A stretch of DNA of 64,000 bases, taken from the NCBI GenBank assembly GCA_016721005.1, contig JADKJM010000014.1:248001-312000 (forward strand), in the 5' to 3' direction. Positions 46,348-54,553 of the stretch are shown one piece after another; positions within the stretch are counted from its first letter, which is position 1, and each line of letters starts with the position of its first letter. Below the pieces are notes generated by a model. The model did not search any database, was not told the origin of the DNA, and worked only from the letters and a program-made list of their open reading frames with translations. This stretch comes from Flavobacteriales bacterium (lineage in GTDB: Bacteria; Bacteroidota; Bacteroidia; Flavobacteriales_F; PHOS-HE28). The translations under genes were made by a program, and so were the position numbers.

Positions 46348-48537
46348 ATGTTCCGATCACGTATATCCCTTGCCTTCGTCCTGTTCACGCTGTTGCTCGC
46401 ACCGAGCTATGCGCAACAAAAGGAACTCACCCTCCGCGACGCCATCCTGAAAGCGGGAACGGACCTCGCGCCGGAGCGGTTGTCCGCACTGCAATGGATC
46501 GAGGCAGACAACGGCTACTCCTATGTGAAGGGTGAACAACTCATGCGTGGCACGCTCGGCAAGAGTGTCGATCAACCCATCGCGGAATTGTCTGCCGTGA
46601 ATGTGCAGCTACCGGACAGCGCGAAGTTGAAATCGTGGCCTTCCATCACCTGGGGATCGCCAACACGCTTCACCTTCCTGCACAACGAGCGGCTGTTCGG
46701 TTTCGAGACCACGGCTGGCAAGTTGGAAGCGGTCACACGCATCGGTCCGGGTGCGGAGAACGAGGAAGTGGATGCGGTGAACAAGGCCGTGGCCTTCACC
46801 GTGGAGAACAACGTGTACTTGATGCGTGCTGGGATCGGGAAGAACCGGCCGGTGCCCATCACCACGGATGGCGCGGATGGGATCGTGAACGGCAAGAGTG
46901 TCCACCGGCAGGAATACGGGATCGAGAAGGGTCTCTTCTGGGGACCGATGGGCACGCGCCTCGCATTCTATCGCATGGATGAAACGATGGTGACACCATA
47001 CCTACTGGAAGACATCAAGACCAAGCCGAGCACCTTCGACAAGATCCGTTATCCGATGGCAGGGCAGACCAGTCACCACGTAACGATCGGCATTCATGAT
47101 CTCGCTTCGGGCAACACCGTCTTCCTGAAGACCGGCGAGCCGCTGGACCAATACCTCACGAACATCAGCTGGGAGCCGGACGACAAGCATCTGCTCGTGG
47201 TCCACCTCGATCGCAAGACCGAGAACCTGAGGACCGTGCGCTACGATGCGATCACCGGGGAAGCGGTCTCAACGGTATTCACCGAGCATGACAGCAAGTA
47301 CTTGGAGCCGGTACATCCTGCGCTCTTCGTGAAGATGCACCCCACGCAATTCATCTGGCAGAGCAACCGCGATGGTTGGGACCACCTCTACCTCTATGAT
47401 CTGAACAAGGGACTGATCCGGCAACTCACGCGTGGGGCGTGGGCGGTGAAGGAGATCGTGGCCCAGGATCCAAAGGGAACTTTCGTGGTGGTGGAGGGCA
47501 CAGCACTGGTGGATCCGAAGGACCCGAAGGGTGCATTGGAAACGCACCTCTATCGCGTGGACCTGGCCAACGGCAAATGGACGAAGCTCACTTCGGAACC
47601 CGGCACACATCACGGTGCGTTGAGCAGCGATGGCACGTCCGTGATCGATACGTGGAGCAGCACGTCCGTCGCGAACCGTTCGGTGGTGCGGGATACCAAA
47701 AAAGGCGCGGTGATGAAGACGCTGATCGATGCAGCGGATCCCTACACGGGCAAGTACACGGTGGGCACGATCGATATCATCTCTATCCCGGGAGAGCGTG
47801 GCGACATGCTGAACGCACGGCTCATCAAGCCGAGCCATTTCGATGCGAACAAGAAATACCCGGTGATCATCTACGTGTACAACGGACCGCATGTGCAACT
47901 CGTGACGAACTCCTTCCTCGGCGGCGCTTCGCCATGGATGCTGAATGCCGCTGAGCGTGGCTACCTGATCTGGACCGTTGATGGCCACGGCAGCCAATGG
48001 CGCGGACGCGATTTCGAACAGGTGATCCACCGCCAATTGGGCGTGGTGGAGGTGGAGGACCAGATGCGCGGAGTGGATCGGCTGAAGAAAACAGGTTTCG
48101 TGGATCCGGCACGGATCGCGGTACACGGCTGGAGCTTCGGTGGCCACATGACCACCGCGATGCTGACACGGCATCCGGAAACCTTCGCTGCGGGCGTGGC
48201 CGGTGGTCCGGTGATGGACTGGAGCATGTACGAAGTGATGTACACGGAGCGCTACATGGATACCCCCGCGGAGAATCCGGATGGCTACGCGGCCACCACC
48301 CTTCCCTCACTCGCGAACAAACTCTCCAAGGACCTGCTGATCATCATCGGCGGGAAGGACGACACCGTCCTGCCGGAGCACAGCTATACCTTCCTGAAGG
48401 CCTGCATCACCGCCGGGGTCCAAGTGGATTTCTTCAACTACCCCGGCCATGGCCACAATGTGCGTGGCAAGGATCGGCTCCATTTGATGGAGAAAGTGCT
48501 GGACTATTTCGACGACCGCCTGTTGCACACCCACTAG
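46348..48537 (+). CDS. Dipeptidyl peptidase IV-family serine peptidase (S9B)
   Basis: A 729-residue exported peptidase; ATG 46348 starts the signal peptide (RISLAFVLFTLLLAPSYAQQ). The N-terminal ~500 residues form the DPPIV_N beta-propeller (WGSPTRFTFLHNERLF, LFWGPMGTRLAFYRMDET, FIWQSNRDGWDHLYLYDL). The C-terminal alpha/beta-hydrolase has the catalytic Ser596 (GWSFGGH), Asp ~672 (GGKDDTVLPEH) and His ~703 (GHGHNVRG), spaced as in DPP4. The Glu-Glu pair that fixes the substrate N-terminus in DPP4 is replaced here by RQEYGIEKG, so true X-Pro dipeptidase specificity is not certain. It would release dipeptides from peptides in the periplasm. It starts 64 bp after the peroxidase gene. Confidence 0.92.
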   Translation: MFRSRISLAFVLFTLLLAPSYAQQKELTLRDAILKAGTDLAPERLSALQWIEADNGYSYVKGEQLMRGTLGKSVDQPIAELSAVNVQLPDSAKLKSWPSITWGSPTRFTFLHNERLFGFETTAGKLEAVTRIGPGAENEEVDAVNKAVAFTVENNVYLMRAGIGKNRPVPITTDGADGIVNGKSVHRQEYGIEKGLFWGPMGTRLAFYRMDETMVTPYLLEDIKTKPSTFDKIRYPMAGQTSHHVTIGIHDLASGNTVFLKTGEPLDQYLTNISWEPDDKHLLVVHLDRKTENLRTVRYDAITGEAVSTVFTEHDSKYLEPVHPALFVKMHPTQFIWQSNRDGWDHLYLYDLNKGLIRQLTRGAWAVKEIVAQDPKGTFVVVEGTALVDPKDPKGALETHLYRVDLANGKWTKLTSEPGTHHGALSSDGTSVIDTWSSTSVANRSVVRDTKKGAVMKTLIDAADPYTGKYTVGTIDIISIPGERGDMLNARLIKPSHFDANKKYPVIIYVYNGPHVQLVTNSFLGGASPWMLNAAERGYLIWTVDGHGSQWRGRDFEQVIHRQLGVVEVEDQMRGVDRLKKTGFVDPARIAVHGWSFGGHMTTAMLTRHPETFAAGVAGGPVMDWSMYEVMYTERYMDTPAENPDGYAATTLPSLANKLSKDLLIIIGGKDDTVLPEHSYTFLKACITAGVQVDFFNYPGHGHNVRGKDRLHLMEKVLDYFDDRLLHTH

Positions 48538-48607
48538 CGCGTTCGATCCCAACAATAGTTGGTGCCGCAGATCGGCGAACGTTACCACAGACACGATATT
48601 CGCCGCC

Positions 48608-49240
48608 ATGAGCAAAAGGTCGACCCTTGGACTTTTCGTCCTCTTTCCGTGCCTGGCTCTTGCACAGACCACGTGGAATGTCAATTCAGGTGGCAGCACG
48701 AGTGGCGGGACACTTCCGTACTACGCCCCACAGATCCTGGTGATCAACGTGGGCGACATCGTACACTGGGTCAATGTGAGCGGAACGCATAGTGTGAACG
48801 GTTCGTTCACCGAATTCCCGGCAAATCCGGAAGGGTTCTCATCCGGCCAACCGGCCAATGGTGGTTGGACCTGGGACCACACCTTCACGATCCCCGGCCT
48901 GTACCACTACCATTGCACGCAACAAGGGCACGCCGCTACGCAGAATGGTACGATCACCGTGAATGATCCGAGTACGGGCGTGGCGCAGTTGGGCGAGGGC
49001 GATGCGTTGATCAAGGTCTATCCTGTTCCGAGCTCGGACGTCATCACCGTACAAGCCGGCGCTACGGCGCTTCGTTCGGCGGTGGTCATCGGCCTCAACG
49101 GTGAGCGCGTGCTTTCAGTCGTGTTGGGCAATAGCGATCGGTCCACGATCGACATCGCCGCACTTCCTGCCGGGAACTACTTCGTGATGATCACGGATGC
49201 GAACGGCACGGTGACGACACGTCCGTTCAGCAAGCGCTGA
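48608..49240 (+). CDS. Secreted cupredoxin-domain protein with T9SS type A tail
   Basis: A 210-residue protein with a signal peptide (TLGLFVLFPCLALAQ). Residues ~35-118 form a plastocyanin/azurin-like cupredoxin (PQILVINVGDIVHWVN ... THSVNG ... WDHTFTIPGLYHYHC). Likely copper ligands are H61, C103 and H108; the usual axial Met is missing and Q112 (HAATQNGTI) stands near that place, so the site could be Gln-ligated or altered. The last ~75 residues (VYPVPSSDVITVQ ... AALPAGNYFVMITD ... TRPFSKR) are a T9SS type A sorting domain. It would thus be an electron carrier outside the cell. Its stop codon directly abuts the stop codon of the convergent M28 peptidase gene. Confidence 0.88.
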   Translation: MSKRSTLGLFVLFPCLALAQTTWNVNSGGSTSGGTLPYYAPQILVINVGDIVHWVNVSGTHSVNGSFTEFPANPEGFSSGQPANGGWTWDHTFTIPGLYHYHCTQQGHAATQNGTITVNDPSTGVAQLGEGDALIKVYPVPSSDVITVQAGATALRSAVVIGLNGERVLSVVLGNSDRSTIDIAALPAGNYFVMITDANGTVTTRPFSKR

Positions 49241-50458
49241 TCACGGCAGACGCACCAGTCGCAGACTTACAGCCTCCTTTCCTGCGGCCTGCGCACGCAC
49301 CACGTATCCACCCGGAGCCAAGTTGGCCAGTGGTAGAGTGAACCCGTTCTTGCCAGCGGGCATCATTCCTTTGTGGATCGAAGCCAGGTGCTTGCCCATG
49401 GTGTCGTACAGGTCGATCGTGACCGTACGAGCGTTCGGCAATTCCAACCAAAGGCCCGCATCGGCCACCGTCGGATTCGGGTAGGCGTACATACGCGGCT
49501 CCCACAGGCCCGCGTTCTCCAACACGCTCACACTACCTTCAACAGGAATGGCCAGCGTGGCCAAGGTGCCGATGCTCAGCCGGGCCAACTTGTCGTAGTA
49601 AGGCACATCGAAATACTGCACGAGGTCGGTGGGTGTGTGGTAGTGCGGGTTGGCATCGGTGCTGAACTCCTCGATGATGAGCACCGCGCCATAGCCCTCG
49701 TTCCAGAACGATGCGTGATCGCTGTACGTGGCGCCGGGGTTGGTGTTGAGCAGGTCCAGCCCGATGGCGTAATGGTCCAACACCGCGAACACCGTATCCG
49801 CAATGGCCAGTGAATTCGCGATCGGTCGCACATGCACCCTCGCCTTGGTGTCGCCATCGCCATCGTATGCGATCGCATCCATGTTCACCACGGCCTTGAT
49901 CAATGCATCGTTCGCAGCCATGCCAGCCGCGTAGTACGCGCTCCCGATCTTTCCTTGTTCCTCCTCGTCCCACAGCGCGAAGACGATGGGATGCACGAAA
50001 TCCACATCACGCAGGATCCGTGCTGCTTCGAGCAGTGCGCATACGCCGCTGCCGTCATCATCGGCCGCCGGCGCGTTCAGGTTTCCAGCGGGCATGGCGT
50101 CGTAATGCGCGCAGAGGACCACCACTTCGTTCGTGCTGCCATCACCGGGTTTGGTCACAAGGATGTTCTTCCCCGTGGTACTGAAACTCTGTATCACCGG
50201 CGTATAACCGAACTGCGTGAGTTTCTGTGTCAGGTAGTCCTGCGCGAGCACATTGCCGGCGTTGGTCTTGTACCGGCTCGTGATGGTCTGCTGTGAACCA
50301 TTGATCTGTGTCGGGACCTCACCGCTCAACTCGTTCACATAGTGCAACATGGAATCCATCCGCATGGCGTCAAGCACGGATTGGATCACCGGGTGCTGCG
50401 CTCTTGTAGCGGAACAGAGGACGAGTCCGGTAAGGAATGCGGAGTAGCGTAAGCTCAT
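49241..50458 (-). CDS. Secreted M28-family metallopeptidase with T9SS type A tail
   Basis: A 405-residue zinc aminopeptidase-like enzyme with a signal peptide (YSAFLTGLVLCSATRAQ). Zinc and catalytic residues of M28 are visible: H in VVLCAHYDAMPAG, D in APAADDDGSG, the Glu pair in WDEEEQGKIG, D in VVNMDAIAYDG and H in NPHYHTPTD. The last ~80 residues (YAYPNPTVADAGLWLEL ... LAPGGYVVRAQAAG ... VSLRLVRLP) form a T9SS type A sorting domain. It would cut N-terminal residues from peptides outside the cell. A TACATTTG box ends 4 bp before its ATG, suggesting its own promoter although it follows the two cytochrome genes by 33 bp. Confidence 0.93.
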   Translation of the reverse strand: MSLRYSAFLTGLVLCSATRAQHPVIQSVLDAMRMDSMLHYVNELSGEVPTQINGSQQTITSRYKTNAGNVLAQDYLTQKLTQFGYTPVIQSFSTTGKNILVTKPGDGSTNEVVVLCAHYDAMPAGNLNAPAADDDGSGVCALLEAARILRDVDFVHPIVFALWDEEEQGKIGSAYYAAGMAANDALIKAVVNMDAIAYDGDGDTKARVHVRPIANSLAIADTVFAVLDHYAIGLDLLNTNPGATYSDHASFWNEGYGAVLIIEEFSTDANPHYHTPTDLVQYFDVPYYDKLARLSIGTLATLAIPVEGSVSVLENAGLWEPRMYAYPNPTVADAGLWLELPNARTVTIDLYDTMGKHLASIHKGMMPAGKNGFTLPLANLAPGGYVVRAQAAGKEAVSLRLVRLP

Positions 50459-50462
50459 TCAT

Positions 50463-50470
50463 CAAATGTA
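50463..50470 (-). promoter_or_regulatory. -7 element of the M28 peptidase gene (TACATTTG)
   Basis: Minus-strand tacatttg matches TAnnTTTG exactly and ends 4 bp before the ATG at 50458. Such spacing would start the RNA at or next to the start codon. Confidence 0.5.
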
Positions 50471-50491
50471 GCCGGAGCCCGGCACCGCGCG

Positions 50492-52483
50492 TCACGGCCG
50501 CACAATGCGCCGGGCAAAGGATCGATCGCGCGTGCGGATGACCAGGAGATAGGTTCCCGGTACATCCGGCAGCACGATCGGGTACAACCGCTGCCCGCGC
50601 GGTGCATAGGTTGATACCAACGCGCCGGTGATGCTGCGCAGCTCCACGCTCACGGTGCGAACATCCAGGCCATCGATCCATAGGGTTCCGTCCGTCGTCG
50701 GATTCGGGAAGATGCGCACGCCCAGTTCACGCAGGTCATCCACGGCGAGGCTGGGGTCGAGGAGCAAGGACTCCTTCACCAGGACCGGTGTTCCATCGGC
50801 CGCTTGGAACAGGGTGCGGAACGTATCGATCGCCGGGGTGTTGTGGTCGAACATCTCCTCCATCCAGCGCGGTGGTGCGGTCTGATACCACACGCGCGCT
50901 TCGATCCGGATGGCACCGGTGTAGCCGGACATGGGCACATGGTAGTGCGTGATGTCCGCGCCGCTTCCCTCATCCCCTGCTTCCGTCCGGTTCCAGTCCA
51001 CATCCGCTATCGGCACACCGAACACGCCCGTGGTATCGTATGCGTAATGTGTGGAGGTGAAACCGAGCGGCGCGAGCCGGTTGTCCTTCAATGGCTCCTT
51101 CGCGCGCTCGAGTACGGTGGTCTTGTTGCCGTTCACATCGCCCATCACCATCTCGTAGATCTGCGCCTGGTCCGGTGAGGTGATCACATCATGGTGCGGC
51201 TCCCACTCCGGATCGTGACCGATCACTTCGTAGGCTCCATTCCACCGGCCGCTCTGGAACAGGGTGTCGTTCTCCTCGTTCAACACAAGCAGTTCAATGA
51301 AGGCCCGTCGCGATGGATAGCCGGACGGGAAGCGGTGTCCGGCGAGGTTGATCAGGTCCACATCGATCCATGCCGTATCCGCATCACGATCGGCAATGCT
51401 GGTTTCCATGATCAACGTGTTCTGCTGAAGCATCCGCGTCGTGCGTGCGATGGTCGTATCGAACTGCGTGCTGCTCGCCGTGAGCCCGAGTTCGTTCAGG
51501 TTGTTCTTCAGCAATTCCAGCATGAACACATTGGCGCCGGCCATGTGGTGTTCCCCGAACGGACTGCGCGGTGTGAGCCAATCGTACAGCGCCGCGAGCA
51601 CGATGCCGTCGCCGGTGCGGGGCACATGACACCCTTGGCAAGTGATCGCGTTCGCCGGACTGCTGCCGTTGCCGTAGATCGAGTTCAACCATTCGTGGTA
51701 GGTGGCCTGCTCCACGAAATGATCACCCGAAAGCTCACCATCAAGATCGACCGTATTCGTGATCAAGGTGTGGCAACCGCCACACAACGCTGCTTGGTTG
51801 ATATGTGCCCCGAAGCGCGGTTCGATGTTGAGGAAGGATTGCATGGCACCGGTGAAGACCTCATCGAATGGACCGTAGATGATCCGGTCGTGCTCGAAGT
51901 GCAGGTCACCGGAGAAGGAAAGGCCGAGGCTGTCCGGGCGTTGCTTGTGGCAGGCCATGCAACTCACGCCGTCCTGTCCCAACAGATCGAAGGCGAGATC
52001 ACCCACGGAATAGAGGCCACCGCCGATCATGTGCTTGTTGTGCCTACCCAGAGGTGCGTGGCACGCCGTACACCGGTCCTCCAGCACGGCTGCATGATCG
52101 GGGTTCACGGTCACCTCATGGCTCACCTTCGCCAACCAGAAGGGATCACGCGCGCTATTGCCCATCATGGTGCTGCGCCATGCATCGGGCACGTTCACAT
52201 CGCGCCCTTGGGCATCGTGGTTGGCCCACACGACTCCCATCGTATCGATGCCGTGGCAGCCGTAGCAATTGCCACTGGCGATGAAGTATTCGTTCTCCCC
52301 GCTCACGAGTCCGATCCCGGCACCACGACCGACAGGATCGCCGTGGTACCGCGGCTCATTGGCTGGCGGCACATCGGCGGTCCAACCGGCGAGGACGACG
52401 ATGCTCATGGCGAGCACCAGCAACACTAGCCATCGTCGGCCCCGCACCTTGCGGAACCGGTTGCGATGGATCCGTTCGCTCAT
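50492..52483 (-). CDS. Pentaheme cytochrome c with T9SS type A tail (copy 2)
   Basis: A 663-residue protein; ATG 52483 is preferred over a GTG at 52492. After a membrane/signal segment (WLVLLVLAMSIVVLAGW) come five CxxCH heme sites: CYGCH, CTACH, CMACH, CGGCH and CQGCH, all within residues ~70-290. Then follows a large beta-rich region (LAGHRFPSGYPSRRAFIEL ... ITHYHVPMSGYTGAIRIEAR) and a T9SS type A sorting domain at the end (IFPNPTTDGTLWIDGL ... VPGTYLLVIRTRDR ... ARRIVRP). It is closely related to the upstream gene, which ends 12 bp before this start, so the two form an operon. Expected at the cell surface, where it could carry electrons outside; the acceptor is unknown. Confidence 0.9.
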   Translation of the reverse strand: MSERIHRNRFRKVRGRRWLVLLVLAMSIVVLAGWTADVPPANEPRYHGDPVGRGAGIGLVSGENEYFIASGNCYGCHGIDTMGVVWANHDAQGRDVNVPDAWRSTMMGNSARDPFWLAKVSHEVTVNPDHAAVLEDRCTACHAPLGRHNKHMIGGGLYSVGDLAFDLLGQDGVSCMACHKQRPDSLGLSFSGDLHFEHDRIIYGPFDEVFTGAMQSFLNIEPRFGAHINQAALCGGCHTLITNTVDLDGELSGDHFVEQATYHEWLNSIYGNGSSPANAITCQGCHVPRTGDGIVLAALYDWLTPRSPFGEHHMAGANVFMLELLKNNLNELGLTASSTQFDTTIARTTRMLQQNTLIMETSIADRDADTAWIDVDLINLAGHRFPSGYPSRRAFIELLVLNEENDTLFQSGRWNGAYEVIGHDPEWEPHHDVITSPDQAQIYEMVMGDVNGNKTTVLERAKEPLKDNRLAPLGFTSTHYAYDTTGVFGVPIADVDWNRTEAGDEGSGADITHYHVPMSGYTGAIRIEARVWYQTAPPRWMEEMFDHNTPAIDTFRTLFQAADGTPVLVKESLLLDPSLAVDDLRELGVRIFPNPTTDGTLWIDGLDVRTVSVELRSITGALVSTYAPRGQRLYPIVLPDVPGTYLLVIRTRDRSFARRIVRP

Positions 52484-52495
52484 GCCGAACACGTG

Positions 52496-54472
52496 TTATT
52501 GCACCACGACCCTCCGCGTGAAGCGGCGCCCTTGCACGTCGAAGATCACGAGGTAGGTAGCTGCCGAGCGAGGCAGGTTGAATTGCCACCTGCGCTCACC
52601 GGTCGGAACATAACGCTCCACTTGGGCACCGCGCATGTCGACCACCGTGATCGCTGTTGTTCGTTCATCCAAACCATCCACACGCAGAACGCCATCACGG
52701 ACCGGGTTCGGGAAGATGCGGATACCGATCTCGGACAAGCCATCGATCGCCATGGTCACATCGGTGAGGATCGCTTCCTTCACGAGCGTCGGCGTGCCAT
52801 CCGCAGCTTGGTACATGTCGCGGAAGGTATCGATGGCCGGTGTGTTGTGATCGAACATCTCCTCCATCCACAGCGGCGGCGATGATTGGTACCACACACG
52901 CGTTTCGATGTTGATCAGACCCGTGTAGCCGCCCATTGGAACCTGGTAGTGCGTGATGTCCGTTCCGCTTCCTTCGGTTCCGTTCGCATACCTGTTGAAG
53001 TCGATGTCCTCGGGTGGTACACCGACGATGGTCGTGGTGTCATACGCGAAGTGCGAAGTGGTGAAGCCCAGCGGCGCCAGACGGTTGTCCTTCAGCGGTT
53101 CCTTGGCGCGCTCCAACACGGTGGTCTTGTTGCCGTTCACATCGGCCATCACCATTTCATAGATCTGGGCCTGATCCTGTGAGGTGATCACGTCGTAATG
53201 CGGTTCGTAGATCGGATCATGACCCACGACCTCATAGTCGGGTCCCCAATTGCCGCTGCGGAAAATGGTGTTGCCGTCCTGGTCCTTCACCTGCACTTCC
53301 AGGAACGCGCGACGCGAAGGATAACCGCTCGGGAACTTGTGACCCGCCAGGTTCGTCAGCTTCACATCAATGAACGCTGTCTCGGGCGTCCGGTCGATCA
53401 CCGTGGGTTCCAACATCAGCGTGTGCTGCTGTAGCATGCGCGTGGTGCGCGCGATGGTGCTATCGAACTTCTGCGAGCTTGACGTGAGCAACAACTGGTC
53501 GATGTTCCCCTTCAGCAATTTCAACATGAACACGTTCCCACCCACCAGTTCATGCTTCCCGAAGGGGCTGCGCGGGGTGAGGAAATCATAGAGCGCACTG
53601 ATGATCACCGCATCGTCGATCCGTGGCATATGGCAGGCCTGGCAGCTCAAGCCGCTTTCCGGATCCGCATCGGTGTTGAATGCGGAATTGAGCCACTCAT
53701 GGTAGGTCGCTTGTTCCACGAAGTGATCACCGGTGAGGTTGCCATCGAGGTCGGCCGTCTCCGTGACCAGCGAATGGCAGCCAGCACAAAGCCCGGCATC
53801 CACGATGTGATCACCGTGGATCGGGTTATAGCCCACGAAGCTTTCCATCGGCGCACCGAACACATCACTGTACGGACCATAGAGTACACCCGTGGTGTCG
53901 TACTTCTGGTTGCCGGAGAACAGCAAGCCGCTGCTGTCCGGGCTTTGCATGTGGCAGGCCAGGCAGCTCACGCCGTCCTGCGCGATCGGGTCGTTCACCA
54001 ACTCCAACATGCTGTAATGTCCGCCACCGGAGAGGAATTTATCGAAGCGGCCCATCGGCGCGTGGCAGCTGGTACACTTATCCTCCAGCGCCGATTGGTG
54101 CGCCGGGTTCACGGTGACCTCGTGGCTCACCTTCGCGCGCCAGAACGGATCCCGCGCACTGTTACCCATCATCGTGCTGCGCCAGAGATCCGGCGGGTTC
54201 ACATCATTGCCTTGCGCATCGCGGTTAGCGAACACGGGACCTACGTTATCCGGACCGTGGCAACCGTAGCAATCACCACTTGCGCGGAAGAAGTTGTTCG
54301 CACCGCTGGCCAATCCGATCCCGCCACCACGGAAATTCTCCAGATCGGCGGGGGAGTGATAGGCCTTGGCCTTCGGGAGTTGTCCGCTGTCCCAAGCGAC
54401 CAACACACCGACCACACCAAGGATACCGACAAGGGCGAAGGTCTTCGTAGAGAGCGAGTAGCGAATCTTCAT
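52496..54472 (-). CDS. Pentaheme cytochrome c with T9SS type A tail (copy 1)
   Basis: A 658-residue protein. The N-terminal segment TFALVGILGVVGVLVAW is a signal or anchor. Five heme sites lie at C68 (CYGCH), C133 (CTSCH), C170 (CLACH), C229 (CAGCH) and C277 (CQACH). Non-heme His residues (for example in KVSHEVTVNPAH and FVEQATYHEWLNS) could serve as distal ligands. A beta-rich region follows (LAGHKFPSGYPSRRAFLEV, THYQVPMGGYTGLINIE), then a T9SS type A sorting domain (IFPNPVRDGVLRVDGL ... TYLVIFDVQGRRFTRRVVVQ). The first part resembles multiheme cytochromes of the NapC/cytochrome c554 kind only in heme spacing; the whole architecture is not one I can name. It forms an operon with the paralogue downstream. 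Confidence 0.9.
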   Translation of the reverse strand: MKIRYSLSTKTFALVGILGVVGVLVAWDSGQLPKAKAYHSPADLENFRGGGIGLASGANNFFRASGDCYGCHGPDNVGPVFANRDAQGNDVNPPDLWRSTMMGNSARDPFWRAKVSHEVTVNPAHQSALEDKCTSCHAPMGRFDKFLSGGGHYSMLELVNDPIAQDGVSCLACHMQSPDSSGLLFSGNQKYDTTGVLYGPYSDVFGAPMESFVGYNPIHGDHIVDAGLCAGCHSLVTETADLDGNLTGDHFVEQATYHEWLNSAFNTDADPESGLSCQACHMPRIDDAVIISALYDFLTPRSPFGKHELVGGNVFMLKLLKGNIDQLLLTSSSQKFDSTIARTTRMLQQHTLMLEPTVIDRTPETAFIDVKLTNLAGHKFPSGYPSRRAFLEVQVKDQDGNTIFRSGNWGPDYEVVGHDPIYEPHYDVITSQDQAQIYEMVMADVNGNKTTVLERAKEPLKDNRLAPLGFTTSHFAYDTTTIVGVPPEDIDFNRYANGTEGSGTDITHYQVPMGGYTGLINIETRVWYQSSPPLWMEEMFDHNTPAIDTFRDMYQAADGTPTLVKEAILTDVTMAIDGLSEIGIRIFPNPVRDGVLRVDGLDERTTAITVVDMRGAQVERYVPTGERRWQFNLPRSAATYLVIFDVQGRRFTRRVVVQ

Positions 54473-54553
54473 GGGTACACCGTTACGGGGTCCGCAAATT
54501 ACGCAAGTGCTTTCTGCCGGGGCGAGGCCACGCTATGGGCCATCCTTGGGATG

